Origin: Marsupella aquatica
Taxonomy: Eukaryota > Marchantiophyta
DNA length: 64,000 nt
NCBI GenBank assembly: GCA_973895155.1
Contig: OZ316896.1
Coordinates: 10,912,001 to 10,976,000 of the forward strand
Reading direction: 5' to 3'
Shown here: in pieces, positions 32,501 through 40,454 of the stretch
Layout: the number at the start of each line of letters is the position of its first letter
How positions within the stretch are numbered: position 1 is the stretch's first letter
Translations under genes and position numbers: made by a program
Notes under the pieces: model-generated
What the model was told of the DNA's origin: nothing
What the model saw: the letters and a program-made list of their open reading frames with translations, nothing else
Database searches by the model: none

Positions 32501-32989
32501 CCCGTTGGGGCACATCATTTACCCAGGGTGGTAATTGCCGAAGGACCAGCCGTGACACACGGCCCGGTGCCGGACGTTGGCGGCAAGGGGAAGGAACCGG
32601 CTATGGAGATAGTGAAGAAGAAGAAGCGGAAACCTTCAGGGTCCGGAGGTTATTCGACCCCTCAAGCCGTACTCAAACCGGTACCAACCTCCGGCATGAA
32701 CACGGCAATAGATCCCGCTAGCACCAAAGGTGGGGATGGCGCGGCCCAAGCCGAACTACTCAGTAATGAGGCCGGTATCCCAGATCCACCTCTTGAGCAG
32801 GCCAGAGAGGCCGTAGCCGTAGCCGTGAATGATTTCCGAGCCAAGGCCGAAGCCGAGGGTGGGCCCAGTCAGGCCGATGGAGAGTTGACTCAGTCAAGGA
32901 CAGGTAATCTGTCAGGGAACAAACCAACGGCAGTGGTTGCGGAGGAAGCGTTGGGGGCGTCCATTGAGGATCCACCACCGGTGTCGTGA
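29507..32989 (+). CDS. 1160-aa transposon-encoded protein, plant-transposon-like domain plus coiled coil
   Basis: One uninterrupted frame. Residues about 1-120 are helical and charged. Residues about 130-180 are basic and disordered (AKRTRSAAPKKPAEQQSRR), a likely nuclear signal. Residues about 185-400 form a compact domain with AFVRLPWLKPEVPDSDLFVG, RIYGKDFYLTPKVIAEVFGL and LNQLKKILKEEHQVIG. This resembles the plant 'putative transposon protein' domains that accompany some retroelements (pattern: V+GK, then a hydrophobic LTP..I..vfGLP). Residues about 400-690 are Pro/Glu-rich and disordered. Residues about 760-1020 are a long coiled coil (ATKKELEEAHRELEEAKNKL). The tail holds KKKKRKPSGSG. 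No RT, integrase or DDE domain was seen. Start: the ATG at 29507 is the first in frame. It is intact for 3.5 kb while its neighbours are decayed, so it is young or under selection. Its function is unknown. Confidence 0.82.
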   Translation: MGTDTNDRLKEGMSNVNQAAHFWGCLFERATEYIKTYEDEELERAAQERQELARLWKLQKTAFLGGELIKAEFLWTPTSNQLDDLLFCKDRVVGIREAIKRCNNIHLELKGSTEGWTKAAVLGETSTTAEMKRKGAVNDEATPAKRTRSAAPKKPAEQQSRRQGEAEEEDDPINAIPTRDDTWKGWAATLPEEVQLHFAREEDACFTAMQTKKYQGFMAGSGLEAFVRLPWLKPEVPDSDLFVGSWELETNSTRIYGKDFYLTPKVIAEVFGLPIGNKTKVDTRKTLPDKEFRSFPGPSTKNGFFRNTCTNPHIGEMIDFLRVTMHCNLPRAEIGKAQVYLAERPDPSRDYNGYLLNQLKKILKEEHQVIGVGSVSRLGYHMSLLCRYARSQIFAPVLPLSARASEEGPEQTPATEKPNPPDSPTIEQVFRPRMEDLPMQQPGMQNLLKLLEKEKRMATATTTTPMQDTAPEVGLSRLTRENPFTGVKERRRPEHEPGVRMYVGTLSPEAEEKQAVAPGHDKENKRSTRKPEEEPRPVRGETVLTTEPGEQREKPVVQAEEEAVEDYSNDDSGYGSDHHVPGVRTCGQFIPTLPRVVRGDPNQQSSPESPPPDVAPPSFDGIKQTAQEFQERLREAEKAALAREKDLPRGDWPEDIRRLAEKGSKPLATIEEIRKTAWEQRPRWSMPITSTYSTYAKNRAVEYGEICGELALGIFGEELEVGPFFHREQLEKHQLEEAVALERSKKDKVIRRLRRMEAEIEDLRAAKKAQDELRIKRHELNIMQGQLDTAQADNQIIKDKLTQTQGELADAIKDREKWKKELRDAEEAHIAVNNRVTAEIQRRERALKEELEVICRTLEQKEAELGKSYQGIIALQQELASRTASFKADLREKDAQLDQTYAKMNNMESEVVAELDKELRATQEERATTKKELEEAHRELEEAKNKLEEARKDLDETQEELEEITTKMKNLQRRADNQTERLKKQAVVFKCLAASGPSPVGAHHLPRVVIAEGPAVTHGPVPDVGGKGKEPAMEIVKKKKRKPSGSGGYSTPQAVLKPVPTSGMNTAIDPASTKGGDGAAQAELLSNEAGIPDPPLEQAREAVAVAVNDFRAKAEAEGGPSQADGELTQSRTGNLSGNKPTAVVAEEALGASIEDPPPVS

Positions 32990-32999
32990 CGGTGCAAGG

Positions 33000-33895
33000 G
33001 CGCCGTTCCTTTTAGGAAGGGCGGACGTGGAGGGAGGAGGCGTGAGTGGGCAGGGCGGGATCAGATCTCTAAGTTTAGGATTAGGATCAGGACCAGGAGG
33101 CGGCCCTGACACTTAGCTTAGTGGGATTGCGGTTCCACTGGTAAGAGCAACACTTGTACTCCTGCCTCGCTGTACATAGGTAGATCCAGTTAGGTAGATT
33201 AGGCTTACGCTGCAAAGAATTAGGCGGATCCACTACCAGGATAAGTACCTGGGCAGCGGGGAGCTCAGGGCCTCTTCTTTAGCAAGTTTTTAGTTTGCAC
33301 CAGCCGGGCTAGGATCAAGTAGTAAGAGAAGCTCTCGGTTAGTCATACAATGACCCTTGTGTATATTCATGTTTCCTCATGCCTAAGAGCTGAATAGAGT
33401 TGGCCTCACGGCTTAGTTCGTAGAGCTTGTGTATGAGATGTACTGTTTGTATGGCAAGCGCATGGTATGATTCAGTCAGAAGGAGTCATTTTGCTATTTG
33501 TGTGTCGCATTAACTTGTGTGAAGAGTGCCCACATCAACCAACAGAGGAAGGAAAGTAAGCAGGGGAGTGAGAGTTGGATGTGTCGAGCTGAGAGAGGTC
33601 TTAGCGGCTTAACCAAGCCTATTGGGGATCATTCCGGCGGCGGAATCCAAACATACCTAACCAGAAGGAGAGGAAGACAAGGGAAGGCCTAGATTAGGCC
33701 GGCTACGTATCTCATGACCCGATGAAGGATCTGTCCAGTATATGAGTGTAAAATGTTAATAGTAGTAGTAGAAGGAGGTTAGCAGCGTCCCATGCCGCTA
33801 AGCCGCGGAAACGGCCTCGCCAAGCGTGAAATCTGCGGGAATCGGCTTGCGCTGGGGGGGTTTCTTGGGTTTAGGGAGCCATGGAACGCACCACA
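33000..33895 (+). other. 3' non-coding part of the inserted element
   Basis: 896 bp after the 1160-codon ORF. It has only short frames and no recognised domain. A stretch at 33115-33260 has several TAGGTAGATCCAGTTAGGTAG-type words. It ends GGAACGCACCACA at the insertion junction. Confidence 0.5.
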
Positions 33896-34490
33896 CACAT
33901 GTAGTTCATCACGCGTACAGTCGCGTGAACCAATTTATCTCGTGTCTTTTGATATTGTTTATTGTAGTCGATAGCCTAGCGAATTGGCCAGAAATCTATT
34001 TTGAAACCGAGTTCTGATTCACGCGACCGGTCGCGTTAATGTTTTAGAGGTCAGCGAAAGCTCTGCACTCTTAGACGTAATCGCCCTTTATTTCTCAGAT
34101 CTTTCTGATCTCAACTTGTTAGTAGGATGACCTGTTTTTTGGGTTACACATATAGTTCATCACGCGCACAGTCGCGTGAACCAATTTATCTTGATATTGT
34201 TTATTGTAGTCGACTGCCCAACGAATTGGCCAGAAATATATTTTAAAATCGAGGTCTTCGTTTCATCACGCGCCCGGTCGCGTTAATGTTTTAGAGGTCA
34301 GCGAAAGCTCTACACTCTTAGAAGTAATCGCCCTTTATTTCTCAGATCTGCCTGATCTCAACTTGTTAGTAGGATGACCTGTTTTGGGTTACACATGTAG
34401 TTCATCACGCGCACAGTCGCGTGAACCAATTTATCGCAGGTCTTTTTGATATTGTTTATTGTAGTCAACAGCCTAGCGAATTATCAGTCA
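33896..34490. repeat. 254-bp tandem repeat array, right part
   Basis: The array resumes at CACATGTAGTTCATCACGCG with units at about 33896, 34146 and 34391, the last incomplete. Dyads occur at about 33908, 34018 (ACGCGACCGGTCGCGT, perfect), 34158, 34264 and 34403. Sequence similarity to the left part is high, so the two parts were one array before the 29167 insertion. Confidence 0.92.
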
Positions 34491-34685
34491 GAGGAATCTC
34501 AATTTTTCCTTGATTGCAAAAATGGTTACATCAATCCCGAAGGACTTCGGATGTGGAATCCATATCCACTAGCACTATCCAGGAATTTAAGCTACACAGT
34601 ATCTATAACAAGTTCTAACTTGAACTACTCTTGAATCTGTAGTTCTAATCTTCGACTACTCAAAATATTGTTGACTTCGATCGAG

Positions 34686-35228
34686 TCAGTCATTCCAAGA
34701 TGAAGGCATCCACTCATCAGTGTCTGGTGTGGATTCCCTTGAATCCAAAAATTCTTCCTTTGCCCAAGTCCTAACGTCCATAGATTTTCTCGGCTTTCTC
34801 TTTCTATAATACAAATCAGAATCTTCGTTCATCTCTAATTGCCTTTTCTTCGGTGCATCCACTTTCTTGGCCTCCTTCTTGACTGTCTTAGCGTCTGCTG
34901 CTGCTTCCCCCAAAATGGATTTGACGCATGCTCTGGCCTTCAACTTCTCCCCCCTCAAAACGGATTCCACGAGGGCTTTGCCCTTTAACTTCTCCCCTGA
35001 TGCCATCTTTGTAGTCATCTCTGTCGGATTGGTCTCCATCTGATCTTCCATCGACAAATGTGGCGAACAATGTTGTCTCTCACAAAACATTTGACCCGAT
35101 TTAGTCACCGTAAACATTATATTACATCGCTGACACATTCTATAAGGAGTACCACGAATTCGATACGTCAAACCTTCTGAATCATCCATCGGAACATCCT
35201 CATTCTTTGAGCTCAGCGGAGTAGTCAT
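34686..35228 (-). CDS. Small zinc-finger-like nuclear protein, function unknown
   Basis: 180 codons, ATG at 35228. Residues about 33-56 hold a CxxC...CxxxxxC/H cluster (MCQRCNIMFTV followed by FCERQHCSPH) that could bind one zinc. A near-duplicate segment follows (KLKGKALVESVLRGE and KLKARACVKSILGEA). The C-terminal half is basic (KKEAKKVDAPKKRQL, YYRKRKPRKS) and ends acidic. I do not recognise the family. It is on the same strand as, and upstream of, the acidic/Ulp1/HAD locus, separated by the 254-bp array and the 4.7-kb element. It could be a first exon of that gene or an independent gene. No obvious donor was found at its end. Confidence 0.5.
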   Translation of the reverse strand: MTTPLSSKNEDVPMDDSEGLTYRIRGTPYRMCQRCNIMFTVTKSGQMFCERQHCSPHLSMEDQMETNPTEMTTKMASGEKLKGKALVESVLRGEKLKARACVKSILGEAAADAKTVKKEAKKVDAPKKRQLEMNEDSDLYYRKRKPRKSMDVRTWAKEEFLDSRESTPDTDEWMPSSWND

Positions 35229-35234
35229 CGCCCT

Positions 35235-35540
35235 TCAAACAAGAGATGCTGACCGAGACTAAGAATTGGAAATGAGAGAGCTGATGTGCGAATAGATTAT
35301 CCAGTAGCCAGAAAGTGGAATGCATGGGGGAATGAGCAATAGGGATCATCTCAATGCTTTATACTGTTTAGTCTCCACTAGTCATTGTACATAGTGGTTT
35401 CTAGAAGAGGGTGCGCGTTTGACTGGCGCGTATTAGAATTGGCAGGAAGTTCAGTTGTCCTCTAATTATGGCTTTAATTTCACGTTTGGCGACCGCCCCG
35501 GGAATACTGATTGCTAGTGAAGTACTGAGATTTCTTATGA
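35235..35540. other. Upstream flank of the zinc-finger ORF
   Basis: No gene seen. It is the likely 5' flank of the minus-strand ORF ending at 35228; no core promoter motif is clear enough to call. Confidence 0.35.
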
Positions 35541-35544
35541 AGGT

Positions 35545-36290
35545 CAGTAGTTACTGACTGTCCGATGTCCACTCATTGGTAAACTGGTACTGTCCACTCA
35601 TTTTTCCTGAGTGGAGTTGAAATGATTGTTCGTAATTGATTGTAGTCGTTCTCATTCACTTGAAATGACTGACGGACCATGCACTATCTTTACCGATATG
35701 TGTGATGCCTTTAGATCCGTAATTGTATCTTCCTGTCTCGCGCGCAATCGTATCTTACTTATGAAGTACCAATTACGAGCTAGAGTTTGGGCCTAGCCTT
35801 CTAGCTTCTACGTCGTAGACCCTGTACCCTCTGACTAAGGTCACGCGACATGCCTTTAGATCCATAATTGTATCTTCCTGTCTCACGCGCAATCGTATCT
35901 TACTTATGAAGTACCAAGTACGAGCTAGAGTTTGGGCCTAGCCTTCTAGCTTCTACGTCGTAGACCCTGTTATCCCTACACCCTCTGACTAAGGTCACGC
36001 GACTAGTCGCGTGCAGGGCAGTGCATTGACTACATTCTGCCTACTTATTGATGGTTGTGACAGGACAATGCAGTTCACGGATGTTTTACTAGCGCTTCTT
36101 AGCACTATTGTCCTCAGTAGTTACTGACTGTCCACTCATTTGTTTTGAGTGGATGTGAAATGATTGATCGTAATCGATTGTGGTCATTCTCATTCATTTG
36201 ACATGACTGACGGACCATGCATAGTCTGTTGCCGGTATGTGTGGTACCTCTAGGGTCACGCGACCAGTTGCGTGCAGCGCAGTGCATTGA
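35545..36290. repeat. Nested direct repeats with CACGCG dyads
   Basis: An inner repeat of about 150 bp (ATGCCTTTAGATCC..AATTGTATCTTCCTGTCTC ... CTTCTACGTCGTAGACCCTG..AAGGTCACGCGAC) is found at about 35707 and 35850. An outer repeat of about 570 bp (AGTAGTTACTGACTGTCC ... CTGACGGACCATGCA ... TATGTGTG) is found at about 35546 and 36117. CACGCG dyads follow at 35843, 35993 (GGTCACGCGACTAGTCGCGT) and 36254. Confidence 0.85.
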
Positions 36291-36379
36291 CTACATTCTG
36301 CTTATTGACCGACGTGACAGGACAGTGCAGTGAAATTGACGGACGTGACAGGACTGTAAGCTTATAGTGATATTCTCTG

Positions 36380-39300
36380 ATGTGCAGGATCATAATTATT
36401 ATGGTGACATCGACAGTCTGGATCAGGGAAGGCGGACAAGTTATTATAGGCATACGTGAGAAACAGGTTGGAAAAGGTCGCGTGATAAGTCTTGATCCTT
36501 CCAGGGTTTGTCACAATGTTCCTCTTGGGGCGGACAGAGTTCTTCTTCTATTGGAGGAAGTTTTTGACGAGACCATTCTATGCGAAGATGGCAAACTTTT
36601 GAAGGACATGATTGGGGGTTACCTTGTATGGGAAAGGAATCAGCTTTTTCGAGCTCCCATGGAATCGGAGGATGTGTTTGGCACTGTTGGTGATGATCAA
36701 GATCCAGTCAATCAAAATTCTGATGGGAACAACCATAATGAGAGTCGGTCTGGTGTGGAAGTAGTTTTACCAAAGGCCTTGTGGATGGGCATGCCTGTAA
36801 AGGTGGTGGATGAGAACAAGTTGATTTTTGCAGTGGCAACTATACATGTTCTAGATCCTATAGTGAAGCTTGGAGATGTCACCCTTGGGAATACACATGT
36901 GGGAATTCTGATCAACGATTTTGTCGAGGGAGCTACCATAGATCATCTGAAGCATAGAGATTGCTTAAAAGCTTGGTCGATGGACCAACTCATTGCCAAG
37001 GATGGCAACTTGTTGTCTTTCCACAACATCAGGCAAGCTGTGGGAGGGAACACATCTCCAACAAGTGGCAAGCGGTCCTACGTCCATAAAAGTAGGAAAA
37101 GAAAGAGTCCATCTTCCCAGACATCTAGAAGAGACACATCTTTGGCACGTCAAGATGTGTTGTTGATAAACACTAAGGACTGTTGTAGTGAACATTGTTG
37201 CCAATATTTGGACCGCAACTTGGCTATGGCAATTAGGCAAAAGTGGTGGTCAAAATCTTTTGCGGAGCGCAAGGAGGAAGAAATCAAGGCTATTAAAAAT
37301 ACAATACACTTGGGTACTGGAGAAAGGATTCTAGCAGTGGAGGGCAAAGTATTGTGCTTGGAGGCATGGAGAATCATTCATTCAAGAGGAAAGACTCAAT
37401 TTTATGCCTTGAAGAAGACTGTGATGGCTGGAATGAACATAGGTACCCATGGTAATGCTGGAAAAAGGCGTATGTCCGAGAAAGTATCTCAAGCGTTCAT
37501 GTCAATGAAAGAGATTATTGAGGAGGCAGCTGATCATCATCCAGCCAAGTTGAGAACCATGGCAGATAATACAAGGATGGTTTTGAGGGAATTGCCAACA
37601 AATCTTACTTGGGAGAATATTAGAAACAGGGTTAATGTTGTCAACCAGGAGGCTGGTCTTCCTCCAATTTCCCAACCCACCTTGAGTCATCTACATCAGA
37701 TGTATTTCAGGGAGTTCTCACGTCACAAAAAGGGCAACAACTTTTCAAAGTGTACAACTTGTAGTGAGTTGCTTCAATGGAAAGCAAACCTTACAGGAGC
37801 TAAGGAAGAGTTAGAGGGCCTAAGGCGTGACGAGGAGGAACATCACCAAGACCACACATAGCAAAGAATGTGCTATCATACCTGGAGATATGAGTCCATC
37901 CATCGTCCAAAGGAAGTGTTATGCCTTATTCATGATAAGATGGATCATTCAAAGACAGCTCTCCCAAGAATGCCCTTCAATCCTAAGCATGTGGATGGTG
38001 CCCAAAAGTTCCCAATTACTGTCACTGGTATCCTTACTCATGGTCATGGTCCCAAGGCCATAGCCCAATATCATGTTGGAGTGTGGCCAGGTGATGTCAA
38101 CATCACTATTGGGTCAATTGATTCAATACTAAGGATGTTAGAAAACCCAAATCCAATGATCAAATCACTTGTGGAGGGGCCAGACTCGACAAGTCTTTTT
38201 AAAGACCTCCTTTTTGGGAGAGCAGATATCTTGGAGGCAAGTGTCCTTAGAGCATTTGAGGATGACATTGCCTACATCTCAAGCCTAGGTACTTTACTCA
38301 CAATCCTTTAATTTATTATTATTTAATAATATAAGCTCACACACACTGACACTCTACTTTGTGTAGTTGTTGCTCCTCCTAGCCAAGGTTTCATTAATAG
38401 GGTTTAAACCCTAAACCCTAAATTGGGGTTTAGGGTCTGACTAGGGTTTTATTTAAAAGCATTCTGAGATTGTTACATTGTGATGTAGCACCTGAGGCAC
38501 CAAAGTTCAGGCCCCTTCCACGAGTATTGAAGCTACAACTGGATAATTGTGCCTCAGACAACAAGAACAGATATATGATGGCTTATTTATCATTGTTGAC
38601 GACAAGGGAGGTGTTTGAAGAGGTTCATCTTGGTTTTATGGTGGTTGGGCATACTCATGAGGACGTTGACGGTATTTTCGGGCATTTTTCAGAGTCTATG
38701 ATGCATAACCCCACATACTCATTGCCTGAGTTAATGTCCTTGTTCATGAGAGCAAGGACACCCAATGCAGTCCCACATTTTCTACAGGAGGTCCCAGATT
38801 TCAAAAACTACTTAGCTCCATTCATGTTGAAGGGCCCTGAGGCATTGGTGGGGCATTTAAAACCCAGGCTGTTTAGGTTCTATGTTCATCATGATAGTAT
38901 GCCATGCTTCCAATACAAAATGAAGTCAACTGATCAGGGATGGTTACCCAAGGAAGGTATTGAAATGCGGTCATGGAAAGATGACAAAAGTCCTCACATC
39001 CCAATTGGGGTGCCCAAACGGCTACCAATGATGGAGTTGAAAATGCTTCCTGAAGTGCTGACAGGGTTGAAGAAGCATGTGTCATTCTTTGAGTTTATTC
39101 TAAAGCGAACAAAAGAGGAAGAACCAAAGCGACGTTGGACAACTCTCATCAATTATTGGAATGACATTGTAGATACTCTACAGGGTGAGCAGGTGCAATA
39201 TGAACCTGAAGGTGCACACAACTTGGAATACGGGTTTTGGCCTTTATCAATATGGAGAGAGCACGTTCCACCAGAATATCGAAATGTGGCATGTGAGTTG

Positions 39301-39777
39301 GAGGCAACAGTGGATTATGTGGGACCAGCAAAAGATAAACCTCCTGAGAGTTTTAACCCTAGGGTTGATGTTGTGAAGGGCTGTTATGTGTTGGTACGGC
39401 CGGACGACTCAGACCTGGATGTTTATCCCGTCCATATGGGGTTAGTTGTTACAAATGTGGTAGAAGGACCAGTGAATGAACAAAACCTTCTTACTCATGT
39501 ATGTGGCGTTGAGTGGTTTAGACCATTTATGGCAAAGAAACAACGTGGTCAATCAGACTGGCAGCCAAGAGAGCGGTGGGCAGATTCTTGGGATAAGAAA
39601 TGGGAACGTGATCCATCTCCAATATACAAGGAAGCTGAGACAATAGATGTTTCCTCTGCCTTGTGGTGTTTCAAAGCACGCAAAGGACCAGTGACAGGGC
39701 TGGTAGGAATTCCAAAGAATGTTGCTGTCAAGGCAAGAGACTATCTCTTGACATGCATAGCAAGTGACAAATCCTAG
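36380..39777 (+). pseudogene. DUF7869-like mobile-element protein, two exons, one TAG
   Basis: Exon 1 reads from about 36380 and is broken by one in-frame TAG (37859-37861), resuming in the same frame as QRMCYHTWRYESIHRPKEV to the donor G/GTACTT at 38289. Exon 2 begins after GATGTAG (38488) and completes the split Ala codon as APEAPKFRPLPRVLKLQLDN, running to TAG 39777. Motifs in order: CTTCSELLQW (possible zinc pair) and HTH-like helices late in exon 1a; CLIHDKMDHSKTALPRM (first acidic position); LQLDNCASDNKN; and GHTHEDVDGIFGHF. This order is that of DUF7869 proteins, which are widespread and repeat-associated in eukaryotes and probably carry an RNase H-like nuclease fold; the fold and its catalytic role are inference. 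The protein would be about 1070 residues. One stop in an otherwise open gene suggests recent loss. No terminal repeats were identified. Confidence 0.75.
38403..38452. repeat. Telomere-like repeats forming an inverted pair in an intron
   Basis: TAAACCCTAAACCCTAAA is followed at once by TTGGGGTTTAGGG and then TAGGGTTT. CCCTAAA is the plant telomere unit. The two halves are inverted relative to each other and could fold into a hairpin. It lies inside the 200-bp intron (38289-38488) of the DUF7869-like gene. Confidence 0.8.
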
Positions 39778-39873
39778 ACAGTAATGAAGCATGTAGTTTA
39801 GCATACAGTTTAAAAGGCAACTCAAAATAGTAGTAGCCAGAGAACTCAAGTTTAGACAAGTCTTATCGTCTAA

Positions 39874-40450
39874 GTTAGTTAGTTGGTTAGTTTATTTAAG
39901 ATATAATATTAGTTAGTGGGGCCTTAGTTTGGTGATATTATGGCATGATATTATTGACATTCAAATGAATGTCCAGTAGACATTGTAATATACAACAATC
40001 CTATTAATAAATAATAATTATAGTTACACCCTCAAGTGAACTCAACTTTCAATGATTTCTGATTTTATATGGTTCCATGCCTGATTGAGTCAAAGCAATA
40101 GAAACTAACTAATTAAAGGGTGATACTATAATTGTAGGTCACGCACCCTGGTGTGTGTCAATCTTTTTTGTATTCAACCCTATAGTAATTAAATAGACAA
40201 GTTAGTTAGTTGGTTAGTTTATTTAAGATATAATATTAGTTAGTGGGCCCTTAGTTTGGTGATATTAAGGCATGATATTATTGACATTCAAATGAATGTC
40301 CAGTAGACATTGTAATATACAACAATCCTATTAATTGTTGTAAAGAAACTAATTAATTAAAGGGTGGTACTTACTATGATTGTAGGTCACGCACCCTGAT
40401 GCGTGTCAATCTTTTTTGTATTCAACCCTATAATAATTAAATAGACAATT
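39874..40450. repeat. Imperfect tandem duplication, 327-bp offset
   Basis: GTTAGTTAGTTGGTTAG followed by TTTATTTAAGATATAATATTAG and AATGAATGTCCAGTAGACAT occurs at 39874 and again at 40201. The second half (GGTCACGCACCCTG..GTGTCAATCTTTTTTG) is also repeated, at about 40137 and 40385. Unit 2 lacks about 80 bp that are present in unit 1. It sits just downstream of the DUF7869-like gene and may be part of its element. Confidence 0.85.
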
Positions 40451-40454
40451 GAAA

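Larger units (their letters stand above)
29167..33895 (+). mobile_element. 4.7-kb inserted element with a single large ORF
   Basis: The 254-bp array reads ...GGTTACACAT, is broken by 4.7 kb of unrelated sequence, and resumes as ACACATGTAGTTC. The duplicated target is CACAT (5 bp; up to 6 bp, ACACAT). With a 5-bp target the element starts TGTGATGCC and ends GCACCACA, so it has TG...CA ends and a 7-bp imperfect inverted end (TGTGATG and TGTGGTG). No long terminal direct repeat was found by eye between the first and last few hundred bases. It could be a giant solo LTR that carries a gene, a Ginger-like element (TGT ends, 4-5 bp targets), or an LTR element with very short LTRs. GC content is clearly higher than in the flanks. 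Confidence 0.8.

Noticed and set aside
33115-33200. tRNA-like sequence (GGTTCCACTGGTAAGAGC)
   Set aside because: No cloverleaf arms or T-loop GTTCGANTC could be paired around it.
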